Shown: positions 17,506 through 23,954 of the stretch, piece after piece
Layout of the letters: every line of letters begins with the position of its first letter
Numbering within the stretch: position 1 is the first letter of the stretch
Source of the DNA: CAYVKM01 sp964452045
Lineage (GTDB): Bacteria; Calditrichota; Calditrichia; RBG-13-44-9
Direction: 5' to 3'
Length of the DNA stretch: 23,954 nt
NCBI GenBank assembly: GCA_964452045.1
Contig: CAYVKM010000058.1
Span: forward strand, 1-23,954
Notes under the pieces: generated by a model
Told to the model about the DNA's origin: nothing
The model's database searches: none
Seen by the model: only the letters and a program-made list of their open reading frames with translations
Program-made: the position numbers and the translations under genes

Positions 17506-18168
17506 TTAAAGGAGATGTTCTTTCAGTGCTTTGGCAATTACATCAATCTGGGAGTGTACATGCAGTTTGGCATATATGTTTTTCAGGTGCGTATCTACCG
17601 TATAAAGGCTGATGCACAGACGGTCTGCCAAATGCTTTTTGCTGAGGCCATCCACCAGTAACTGCAGGATCTCTTTCTCACGCATGGTGAGATCATATTC
17701 CCCTTTGGGTTCAGCATACTGGGTAAACATTTTCAGTACCTTTCCGGCAATGGTTGGCGTCATGGCCGCCCCGCCGCACATCACATTTTGAATGGAATCG
17801 CGTATTTGCTGCGGCGTGGACGATTTCAGGAGATACCCCTCCGCTCCCCGGCACACAGCATTGAAAATCAGATCGTCATCATCAAACACGGTTAGCATGA
17901 TGATGTGGGTTGCAGGGGAAAAAGCCTTAAATTTGGGAATACCTTCGATACCGCTTATTCCGGGGAGTTTAATATCCAGCAAAAGAATCTCCGGGGCAAA
18001 ATCTTTCTCCAGAATCTCCAGCGCTTCTTCACAGGATTCGCAGGCATAGGGACAGACCAGGTTCTCGCTGGCATTGATAGCTGCTTGTAAAGATTCCCGG
18101 TAGGTATCATCATCTTCGATGATCATAATATTGATGGCGGGAGGTTTTTTAGGATTTTTTTCCTGCAT
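17506..18168 (-). CDS. NarL/LuxR-family response regulator
   Basis: A 220-residue two-component response regulator. The receiver domain (about 13-130) has the acidic cluster EDDD at 18-21, phospho-acceptor D65 in LLLDIKLPG, T93 and K115 in YLLKSS, so phosphorylation should work. Residues about 158-215 are a LuxR-type helix-turn-helix (LTMREKEILQLLVDGLSKKHLADRL and a recognition helix around SLYTVDTHLKNIYAKL, quoted in parts). It should bind dyad DNA as a dimer when phosphorylated. A weak GGGA precedes ATG 18168. Its likely partner is the HPK7-type sensor at 19777-23004, now separated by the REP/transposase cluster. A perfect palindrome lies 66 bp upstream of its start, implying autoregulation. 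Confidence 0.95.
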   Translation of the reverse strand: MQEKNPKKPPAINIMIIEDDDTYRESLQAAINASENLVCPYACESCEEALEILEKDFAPEILLLDIKLPGISGIEGIPKFKAFSPATHIIMLTVFDDDDLIFNAVCRGAEGYLLKSSTPQQIRDSIQNVMCGGAAMTPTIAGKVLKMFTQYAEPKGEYDLTMREKEILQLLVDGLSKKHLADRLCISLYTVDTHLKNIYAKLHVHSQIDVIAKALKEHLL

Positions 18169-18197
18169 TTTTGTTCCCAGAGCTCAAGTTACAAAAC

Positions 18198-18226
18198 AAT
18201 ATAAAAAAGCCAAACGGAATAATCCA
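18198..18226 (-). promoter_or_regulatory. Candidate promoter of the response regulator
   Basis: On the minus strand a weak -35, TGGATT (18226-18221), and a good -10, TATATT (18203-18198), are 17 bp apart. The start would be near 18191 with a leader of about 23 bases. The weak -35 abutting the palindrome fits activator dependence. The layout matches the promoter at 17308-17336 base for base in spacing. Confidence 0.5.
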
Positions 18227-18243
18227 TACCGTGATCACGGTAT
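18226..18243. promoter_or_regulatory. Perfect palindromic operator, copy 1
   Basis: ATACCGTGATCACGGTAT is a perfect 18-bp palindrome upstream of the response regulator. Its centre is 31.5 bp from the first base of the -10, identical to the second copy before the 932-residue protein gene. No third copy was found in this window. Confidence 0.7.
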
Positions 18244-18260
18244 CTTTTTCTAAAATTTCA

Positions 18261-18287
18261 GACAGGATGGACAGGATAAACAAGATA
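18261..18287. repeat. Short 9-bp tandem repeat (GACAGGATG/GACAGGATA/AACAAGATA)
   Basis: Three adjacent 9-mers differing by a few bases. I recall similar ACAGGAT-type tracts recurring between genes in unrelated environmental genomes. It lies between the regulator's palindrome and the first REP-like unit. Confidence 0.45.
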
Positions 18288-18304
18288 AAAATCTGTTTCC
18301 TTAG

Positions 18305-18723
18305 AATCCCGTTAGGGATGGCATATCAAAATCAGGTCGTTGTTCGAACTAAAAACATGTCACCGCCATGCGGTTTGGGTAGTTAGCCAGGATAACCGTT
18401 ATAGACATATCACCGCTCTGCGGTTCTCAATAGCTTAATGATATCTAATTTCCTCTTTCACTTTAATGTCTTTACAACACCGAAATACGATCTATATATA
18501 AACCCCTTTAGGGGTGCTATGTTTATAGAACATTTAAATACGACACCCATTAATAACCCCATCCGGGGTGATATACAAAAATTTGGTTAGTGCTTTAATC
18601 AGAAACATGTCACTGCTCCGCGGTTTTTCACAAATTGATAACCAAGAAGCTCTATTAGGAGTAAAATATTTGTAACATTTCTAATTCGCCAATGTGTTAT
18701 TAACCTCGTCATGGGTAATATTA
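18305..18723. repeat. REP-like hairpin cluster, transposase-downstream side (8 units)
   Basis: Units of 21-22 bp share a head ACATRTCACC followed by a short stem-loop closing with GGTT. Forward units: 18355-18375, 18405-18425 and 18605-18625, with stems of the CCGC/GCGG type (in 18605-18625 it is CTGC/GCGG with a T-G pair). Reverse units (read AACCCC...GGGGTGATATGT on the plus strand): 18305-18326, 18501-18522, 18555-18576, and degenerate ones at 18648-18669 and 18702-18723. The pairs 18405-18522 and 18605-18669 are convergent. No coding frame of interest occupies 18169-18745. The last unit ends 22 bp from the transposase stop. Confidence 0.8.
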
Positions 18724-18745
18724 TAAACTACTTCAATTGATTATT

Positions 18746-19219
18746 TCAATCATCAACATCCTTCACCCAATCAAAAACATATTTTTCATCATACTCGATA
18801 CTAAATTTCTTTAAAAATTCCAGATATTCTTCCCTGAATGATTTATGTGCATGATGTTGTTCCTGATTCTGAATGTATTTTACGACCTTATCAATTTGTG
18901 AATGGCTATAGGAAAAAGCTCCGAATCCCCTTTGCCACTTAAACTTACCGGGAATCCACTTCTTTTTATTGATAAATGTTGATGAATTGTTTTTAATATC
19001 GCGAACCAAATCGGATAATGCCATGTTCGGTTTCAGGCCAATGAAGATATGGGTGTGATCCGGCATACAGTTGATAGCAATAACTTTCTGGTTCTTTTTG
19101 TTGATAATACCTGTGATGTATTTTTGCAATTCTTCTTTATGTTCTTTTTTAAGTAGATTTTGTCTGCCTTGTACGATAAAGACAACCTGGATATAGATTT
19201 GAGTATACGTGTTAGCCAT
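18746..19219 (-). CDS. Y1 transposase of the IS200/IS605 superfamily, RAYT-like
   Basis: A 157-residue single-strand DNA transposase. It has the HUH metal-binding motif H55-T-H57 in MPDHTHIFI, and the nucleophile helix with Y115 in VVKYIQNQEQHH, where Q119 is the usual second metal ligand. The KFKWQRGFGAFSYSHSQ segment is typical of the Y1_Tnp family. GGAGG lies 5 bases before ATG 19219. It is intact. It is flanked on both sides by many REP-like hairpins rather than by a single pair of ends, and no tnpB is present; this is the layout of REP-associated tyrosine transposases, which are usually single domesticated genes that mobilise REP/REPIN elements. Its insertion separates a sensor kinase gene from the response regulator gene. 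Confidence 0.92.
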   Translation of the reverse strand: MANTYTQIYIQVVFIVQGRQNLLKKEHKEELQKYITGIINKKNQKVIAINCMPDHTHIFIGLKPNMALSDLVRDIKNNSSTFINKKKWIPGKFKWQRGFGAFSYSHSQIDKVVKYIQNQEQHHAHKSFREEYLEFLKKFSIEYDEKYVFDWVKDVDD

Positions 19220-19250
19220 TTTTGCCTCCGGTTAAACTGGATTTTTATTT

Positions 19251-19736
19251 CACTCCTACGGAGTTGGATTATATTGGGTACACGCTTTGAGTTACAAACA
19301 TATCACCGCGATGCGGTTTTGGCAATTAGAAAAACTGATGCTTGTTATATACATGTCACTGCTGCTCGGTTTATAAAATTTCGGCATAGAGAACCCCGGT
19401 AGGGGTGATATGTATATAACAAATCGAAAAATGACCCTCATCATTAACTCCATTAGGAGTGACATGTTAAACTTATAACCCTTCACCATTAGAAATTTTA
19501 TTACTCTATCAAAACAAACATGTCACCGCTCTGCGGTTGTGGCAATTAGATTTGATTTTTGTTAAACACATGCCACCACTACGTGGTTTTGGTAATCAGA
19601 TCCCATGGTTATTATGAATATATCACCGCTTCGCGGTTCTTGAAAAAATTTGGATCATCATAATTTTGCCAGGAATAGAACATTAATAAACATTTCTATA
19701 TTACATCCCTTCGTAACCCCGCCAGGGGTGACATGA
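19251..19736. repeat. REP-like hairpin cluster, transposase-upstream side (9 units)
   Basis: Forward units: 19298-19318, 19351-19371, 19518-19538, 19568-19588 and 19618-19638. Reverse units: 19251-19272 (degenerate tail), 19392-19413, 19446-19467 and 19715-19736. Stem sequences differ but stay paired: CCGC/GCGG, CCAC/GTGG (19568), ACCCC/GGGGT, and ACTCC/GGAGT (19251, 19446). Three forward units (19298, 19518, 19568) also share a trailing TGGCAATTAGA-like extension. The unit at 19351 (forward) and 19392 (reverse) form a compact convergent pair, as do 19618 and 19715. The 557 bp between the transposase and the sensor kinase contain no gene. Confidence 0.85.
19351..19413. repeat. REPIN-like convergent pair of REP units
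   Basis: A forward unit (ACATGTCACTG head) and a reverse unit (ending GGGGTGATATGT) face each other within 63 bp, so the whole segment can fold as one long hairpin with two internal stem-loops. This is the form in which REP sequences are mobilised by RAYT enzymes in better-studied bacteria. Confidence 0.6.
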
Positions 19737-19776
19737 TTATTGGATCATATACCATCCGTAAAAAATTTCCTTGCAT

Positions 19777-22700
19777 CTACACCTTTAGCGTAATCGTTGT
19801 GCCTTTTCCTATCTCCGAAATAATCTCCAATTTTCCACCGATATCCCCTGCCCGTCGGCGAAGGTTTTTCAACCCATTACCGCTGTATTCCAGGCCGGTG
19901 TCAAATCCTACCCCATCATCAACTACCCGTAATATTAAACCATTATCCCTCTGCCCTAATTCGATCTCAACTTTCTGCGCCCGAGAATGCTTAATAATAT
20001 TTTGCAGGCATTCCTTGTAAATCAGGTAGAGGTTTCGACGAAAATTCAGATCTGTCTCCAGGTTTATCCCGCCCTCCGGAACGCTAAAGGTGAAATCCTG
20101 TATCTCCAACATCATACTGGCAGTCTCCCGCATCTTGGCCAGAAATTTATCCCAATCATCATTTTCCGGATTGATAAACCAGACAATATCCCGCATGGAT
20201 TCGGCGGTCAGACGGGCAATCCGGGGGATTTCCTGCAGGCGTTCCTTCATTCGCTGTGAGACTTTTAGCTTTTCCAGCAGTACCTGGCCAATCAGGGCAA
20301 TGCTGCTGAGATTACTGCCAATCTCATCGTGCAGATCGCTGGCGATACGGCTGCGCATCTGTTCTTTTTCCGCTTCTTTCCGGGCTTCGGCAGTTTTACG
20401 CTCCAGTTCTGCGACAATCGCGCGGTGTTCCGCCTCCTCCAACTTGCGCAGCTCCTGTTCCCGCTGCAACTGACGCTCCAATTTGCGCTGACGGCGCTGC
20501 AATTCGAACCGTACCGTTCCGAATAATAATGTACCCAAAAGCAGGGTGTAGACAAAATAAGCCCAGTCGGTTTGCCACCAGGGAGGAGTGATGATAACCC
20601 GAATGGATGCACCCTCGGTATTCCAAACCCCATGATTATTTGAACCCTTCACCCGGAAAATATATTTCCCGGGATCCAGATTGGTAAAGCTGACCTGTCG
20701 CTCATTTCCAATATCAATCCAGTCATCGATGAATCCCTCCATTTTATAGGCATACTGATTTTTTTCGGGATTAGTATAATTTAGTGCAGCAAATTCAATG
20801 GTAAAGACATTCTGATGATGGGAAAGAGTTATGGTATTTTTAAATTGAATGGATGTATCCAGTTTTATGCTCTCATGATAAATGCTGAAATCAGTCAATC
20901 TAACCGGTGGAACAATCGGGTTATCTTTCATTTTTTCTGGGAAGAACGCAAGTGTTCCGGAACTCCCGCTAAAATACAGTTGCCCGTCTGAACCTTTGGC
21001 GGTATTATGGCGCGCACCACCGAAAGTCTCAAAAGGCAGTCCATTGCTTATTCCATAGTTCTTCCATTGTTCCGTTCTAATATCATACCTTCCAATTCCG
21101 ATGGCACACGAAATCCAGATATTTCCCTGATTATCTTCCAACACCTTTAACACCATATTATGGGGAATCCCATCTTCCTCAAAAAAATGGGTAAAGGATT
21201 TTGTCAACAAATCATACCTGTTCACACCCATCCCTGAAGCGAGCCATAATGCATTCGTGTCAACTACTGTTGGTCTTATAAGATCAAGAATATTGTTGTA
21301 ACTCAAGCTATTTCGATCTGCCGGATTATGAACATAATGTTGAACATTTTGAATTTCATCATTGACCATTTTAACACCATAGAATCCATCATCTATTGTA
21401 CCCAGCCATACGGTTCCATCCTTGTCTTCAAACATGCTTATAATTTTCTCACCTCCCGGGTTGTTGGGGTTAATATCGATATGCCTGGAAGAGTTCTTGG
21501 CTGGATCGAACAGAATTAACCCCTTATCCATGGTGGAAAGCCACAGACGACCTGTTTGACTTAACAGCATTAGATAAATTAAATCGCTGTCAAGACCATC
21601 TGTGTCTCCGGGCCCGGAAAGATGGCAACGTTGAAAAATTTCTTTCTGGGGGTAGAAACGATAAAGGCCATGACTCAAGGTGCTAATCCAGAAAAAACCG
21701 CTTTCGTCCTCACGAACGCCTGTGATCCATTCTGCATTCAAATATGATGGATCATTTAGCCTGGGTAAATAATTGGTATAAAGACCCGTTTTGGGATCAT
21801 ATTTATCCATACCTGTATTATGGTGTCCAAACCAGATATTTTGTAACCGATCGATATAAATGCACTCGATTCCTGAGCTACTCATAGTGTTTGAACTACC
21901 CTTTTCCCGGTGATACCAGGTGACTGGATTTTGTTGTGGATCATATTTATATAAATTTCTGCCAAACTGGGCAAACCATATATTGCCCAGGTGATCCTCA
22001 TAAATTGACTGGATGCCCCACAACTGGTGTTGTTTTAAATGACGGAAATTTGGTGTATTATTATTCAGTAGTTCTGAAGCGGAAATTGAAGTTATACCCA
22101 TTTCCGAAGAACCCATCCACAACATACCCCGGCGGTCAATCAGCAGGGGGTAAACACGATCTGGTATCACACCCGCTGAATCATTCCGGAAATGCCTAAA
22201 TTGACCACTTGCCCGATCATACACGTCCAATCCACCCCCGCTGCCAAGGGTCTCTTCACCTGTTCCAATCCAGATATTACCCAGGCTGTCTCCACAAAGA
22301 GCGCTCACCGCATTATGACTGATACTATACGGATTATTCGGATCGTGGGTAAAGTGCGTAATTTTACGCATATCTATTTCAAGCTTTTTTAATCCATGAG
22401 TTTTTGTGCCAATCCACAGACAGTGATTGTCATCTCTATAAAGATCCAGTACCCAGATACTCTTCTCCGGCCCATTTTGAGACGGATTTTCCGTTAAATC
22501 AAAGTGGACAAATTTCAGTGTTCCGGAACTGTCAAACTTAGCATAAAATAATCCACATTCCATGGTTGCAAGCCATAATGAACCATCCTCATTCACAATA
22601 ATTTTTGTAATCAATTTCGCAGAAATCGTATTATCCTCTTCAGACACCAGGTTGAAATGAGTAAATCGTTCAGTTCTTTGGTCAAAGTAATTCAGCCCGC

Positions 22701-23004
22701 CGCCATACGTACCTACCCACAAATTCCCCGCCTTATCCTCAGCCAATGTTTTAATCCAGGTTGAAGATAAAGAAGTCGAATCGTAAGGGATGTTTCGATA
22801 TTTCTTTAAGTCATATCCATCATAGCGGATCAATCCTTCCTGAGAGCCAATCCATATAAATCCATTAATGTCTTGTAATATACAATGGGGTATGGCAATG
22901 GTGAGTTTGTCGAATTTTGGCTCGATGGTTTGGGATTGGGTAGAGGAAGAAAATAACTGGAGCAGGATTAAATTCAGAAAAAGGAATTTGAAACACTTCA
23001 GCAT
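19777..23004 (-). CDS. Two-component sensor histidine kinase with double Reg_prop propeller and Y_Y_Y domain
   Basis: A 1075-residue sensor. A signal peptide (about 1-25) exports a large periplasmic region with about 14 Reg_prop repeats (e.g. DINGFIWIGSQEGLIRYD, DKAGNLWVGTYGGGLNYFD, DKDGTVWLGTIDDGFYGVK), enough for two seven-bladed propellers. A Y_Y_Y domain follows (NVFTIEFAALNYTNPEKNQY to GKYIFRVKGSNN). One membrane helix lies at about 814-835, then a charged coiled coil. The dimerisation/phosphotransfer helix is HPK7-like: phospho-acceptor H892 in SDLHDEIGSNLSS. The ATPase has N-box N1002 (ECLQNIIKHS), DDGVGF with D1029/D1030, and GNGLKNL. HPK7 kinases usually pair with NarL-type regulators, as found at 17506-18168. 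There is no receiver or DNA-binding domain fused, unlike Bacteroides hybrid sensors of similar periplasmic design, which bind oligosaccharides. Confidence 0.95.
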   Translation of the reverse strand: MLKCFKFLFLNLILLQLFSSSTQSQTIEPKFDKLTIAIPHCILQDINGFIWIGSQEGLIRYDGYDLKKYRNIPYDSTSLSSTWIKTLAEDKAGNLWVGTYGGGLNYFDQRTERFTHFNLVSEEDNTISAKLITKIIVNEDGSLWLATMECGLFYAKFDSSGTLKFVHFDLTENPSQNGPEKSIWVLDLYRDDNHCLWIGTKTHGLKKLEIDMRKITHFTHDPNNPYSISHNAVSALCGDSLGNIWIGTGEETLGSGGGLDVYDRASGQFRHFRNDSAGVIPDRVYPLLIDRRGMLWMGSSEMGITSISASELLNNNTPNFRHLKQHQLWGIQSIYEDHLGNIWFAQFGRNLYKYDPQQNPVTWYHREKGSSNTMSSSGIECIYIDRLQNIWFGHHNTGMDKYDPKTGLYTNYLPRLNDPSYLNAEWITGVREDESGFFWISTLSHGLYRFYPQKEIFQRCHLSGPGDTDGLDSDLIYLMLLSQTGRLWLSTMDKGLILFDPAKNSSRHIDINPNNPGGEKIISMFEDKDGTVWLGTIDDGFYGVKMVNDEIQNVQHYVHNPADRNSLSYNNILDLIRPTVVDTNALWLASGMGVNRYDLLTKSFTHFFEEDGIPHNMVLKVLEDNQGNIWISCAIGIGRYDIRTEQWKNYGISNGLPFETFGGARHNTAKGSDGQLYFSGSSGTLAFFPEKMKDNPIVPPVRLTDFSIYHESIKLDTSIQFKNTITLSHHQNVFTIEFAALNYTNPEKNQYAYKMEGFIDDWIDIGNERQVSFTNLDPGKYIFRVKGSNNHGVWNTEGASIRVIITPPWWQTDWAYFVYTLLLGTLLFGTVRFELQRRQRKLERQLQREQELRKLEEAEHRAIVAELERKTAEARKEAEKEQMRSRIASDLHDEIGSNLSSIALIGQVLLEKLKVSQRMKERLQEIPRIARLTAESMRDIVWFINPENDDWDKFLAKMRETASMMLEIQDFTFSVPEGGINLETDLNFRRNLYLIYKECLQNIIKHSRAQKVEIELGQRDNGLILRVVDDGVGFDTGLEYSGNGLKNLRRRAGDIGGKLEIISEIGKGTTITLKV

Positions 23005-23086
23005 GGGACTTAACCCCCATTAAATTGTTCAAACCTTTTCCGGTAATTCCTCTTTACATTTAAAATTACATGAATATTCTTATGGG

Positions 23087-23115
23087 AAAATACAATATTT
23101 TTTAAGAATTGTCAA
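23087..23115 (-). promoter_or_regulatory. Sigma70-like promoter of the sensor kinase
   Basis: The minus strand reads TTGACA (23115-23110), a 17-bp spacer, then TATTTT (23092-23087). Transcription would start near 23080, leaving a leader of about 76 bases. The consensus -35 suggests expression without an activator, in contrast to the response regulator promoter. Confidence 0.6.
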
Positions 23116-23125
23116 ATGCTGTTGG

Positions 23126-23165
23126 TGAGAAAACAGGCGGTTTAATTATTTACTTTTGAACCGCC
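23126..23165 (-). terminator. Rho-independent terminator of the upstream secreted-protein gene
   Basis: On the minus strand GGCGGTT pairs with AACCGCC across a 16-base loop and is followed by TGTTTTCT. It lies 56 bp after the stop of the gene at 23221 and just before the sensor kinase promoter, so it separates the two transcription units. Confidence 0.5.
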
Positions 23166-23220
23166 CCGATGATGCTTGTTGCTTACTATCTACATTTAAA
23201 TTTCATTCCGCCTGAAGCAA

Positions 23221-23954
23221 TTAGCGCAGCAAGATTAGTTTTCGGGTCTTAACAAAGCTCTGTCCCGAGCTGGTCGAGGGATCGCCCGCCTGCAACCGGT
23301 AAAAATAAATTCCCGAAGCCATCTGATTTCCTAATTCATTCTTTCCATCCCAGATGACTGTATGCTGGCCAGCATTCATCTTACGGTTGATCATTGTCTT
23401 GACCTTCTGCCCCAGTACATTAAATATTTCTAATTTTACTTTCACATTTTGAGCCAGACTAAAACGAATGTGAGTTACCGGATTGAAAGGATTGGGGTAG
23501 TTTTGCATCAATTCGAATGAGACGGAATTGTTCTCTTCTCCTGGTATACCCGTCCATACCGGTGTGAATTCATAAACATTGCCTATAGTTATTTTTCTTT
23601 GTACAATGAGGAAAAAATCGGCCGGGTATTCTAAAAACATATGATTTCCTTCCAGGGCAGTCCATGCACTCCAGACCACGTCTGCACTTGGGCCAAAATT
23701 GAGATCGTTATATCCCCCGGCAGTCACCGGATCATAATCGCTATCCATCAAGAAAAAGTATTCCCTTCCACCTAAGGCGCTGCTATCAGGATTCCAGATC
23801 ATGTCTGCAGGTTTTTCATTGTTATCTTCGGTGAAAACAATGTTGACCCGACGCGGATTAGCTGGATCCGAATAATCATAAACCGCACCATAAAAGGTGC
23901 CTATTCCCATATAAGCATAGCCCAAATCTCTCCGATAGACTGCACAATTTGTAA
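23221..23954 (-). CDS. C-terminal part of a secreted protein with sorting domain (partial)
   Basis: The frame is open from the right edge of the window to the stop at 23221, so the N-terminus lies outside. A TTG at 23925 could be mistaken for a start, but in-frame sense codons continue upstream (NCAVYRRD). The visible ~150 residues before the tail (e.g. GTFYGAVYDYSDPANPRRVN, ADVVWSAWTALEGNHMFLEY) match no family I recognise. The end is the YPNPFN sorting domain (YPNPFNPVTHIRFSL, LEIFNVLGQKVKTMI, SGIYFYRLQAG) closing with RKLILLR. An eight-residue insertion, DPSTSSGQ, interrupts it just before the last strand (see the repeat at 23260-23283). Likely exported by the same route as the two beta-helix proteins. 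Confidence 0.85.
   Translation of the reverse strand, partial: TNCAVYRRDLGYAYMGIGTFYGAVYDYSDPANPRRVNIVFTEDNNEKPADMIWNPDSSALGGREYFFLMDSDYDPVTAGGYNDLNFGPSADVVWSAWTALEGNHMFLEYPADFFLIVQRKITIGNVYEFTPVWTGIPGEENNSVSFELMQNYPNPFNPVTHIRFSLAQNVKVKLEIFNVLGQKVKTMINRKMNAGQHTVIWDGKNELGNQMASGIYFYRLQAGDPSTSSGQSFVKTRKLILLR
23260..23283 (-). repeat. Dispersed repeat inserted in frame in a sorting domain
   Basis: The 24 bp read GATCCCTCGACC-AGCTCGGGACAG on the coding strand. The other two sorting domains in the window have no equivalent (LETGSFKQTRKL and LEVNGKMYQKKL versus LQAG-DPSTSSGQ-SFVKTRKL). The core CCCTCGACCAGCTCGGGA resembles the CCTTCGACAAGCTCAGG element that I recall as dispersed in many bacterial genomes, where it often encodes STSSGQ inside proteins. 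Confidence 0.6.

Noticed and set aside
18305..19736. Repeated short units that could suggest a CRISPR array
   Set aside because: Units alternate in orientation, vary in sequence, have irregular spacing and lie around a Y1 transposase with no cas genes. They fit REP elements.
23221..23925. Treating the last gene as complete from TTG 23925
   Set aside because: Sense codons continue in frame to the window edge and there is no signal peptide, so the gene is truncated by the window.

Overview
The window most likely comes from a large-genome bacterium of the FCB superphylum (Calditrichota, KSB1/Zhuqueibacterota, Ignavibacteriota or a relative). Three secreted proteins end in the ~80-residue C-terminal domain with a YPNPFN motif and a K/R-K-L-I-L-x-K/R tail that is characteristic of the type IX-linked sorting domain family. 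Eukaryote-like Ser/Thr kinases with nearly identical N-termini occur side by side, and a sensor kinase with a Reg_prop/Y_Y_Y architecture is present. No rRNA or tRNA was seen, and the phylum assignment is inference from protein style only.

Left third (1-6286, all minus strand). In transcription order: a membrane Ser/Thr kinase with an extracytoplasmic PD40/TolB-like propeller (K2), a 44-codon kinase N-terminal remnant, a DUF4153 polytopic membrane protein, further kinase-start remnants, and a second membrane kinase (K1) that runs off the left edge. K1 and K2 share a nearly identical 68-bp stretch over the P-loop codons. The region looks like a kinase family that has been duplicating, recombining and decaying.

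Centre (6287-12361, plus strand). After a 359-bp divergent intergenic region comes a complete tripartite RND efflux operon: a TolC-family outer-membrane protein, a lipoprotein membrane fusion protein and an HAE1-type RND pump, with gaps of 15 and 1 bp. It converges on the next block.

Right half (12529-23954, minus strand). Order of transcription: a C-terminal-sorted secreted protein (partial at the right edge), a 1075-residue two-component sensor kinase with two predicted seven-bladed periplasmic propellers, a 1.6-kb non-coding region with about 17 REP-like hairpins around a Y1/RAYT transposase, a NarL/LuxR response regulator, and two paralogous secreted beta-helix proteins. The longer paralog carries an extra N-terminal five-bladed glycosidase-like propeller. 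The sensor and regulator look like a cognate pair now separated by the REP/RAYT cluster.

The two observations I rate highest are these. (1) An 18-bp palindrome, ATACCGTGATCACGGTAT, lies at exactly the same distance from a -35/-10 pair upstream of the response regulator and (with one mismatch) upstream of the 932-residue secreted protein, suggesting an autoregulated circuit controlling the secreted protein. (2) The REP-like units have both orientations, compensatory stem changes and recurring convergent pairs of similar length, as expected of REPINs mobilised by the resident transposase. Several small dispersed repeats are also present, one of them inserted in frame inside a sorting domain.
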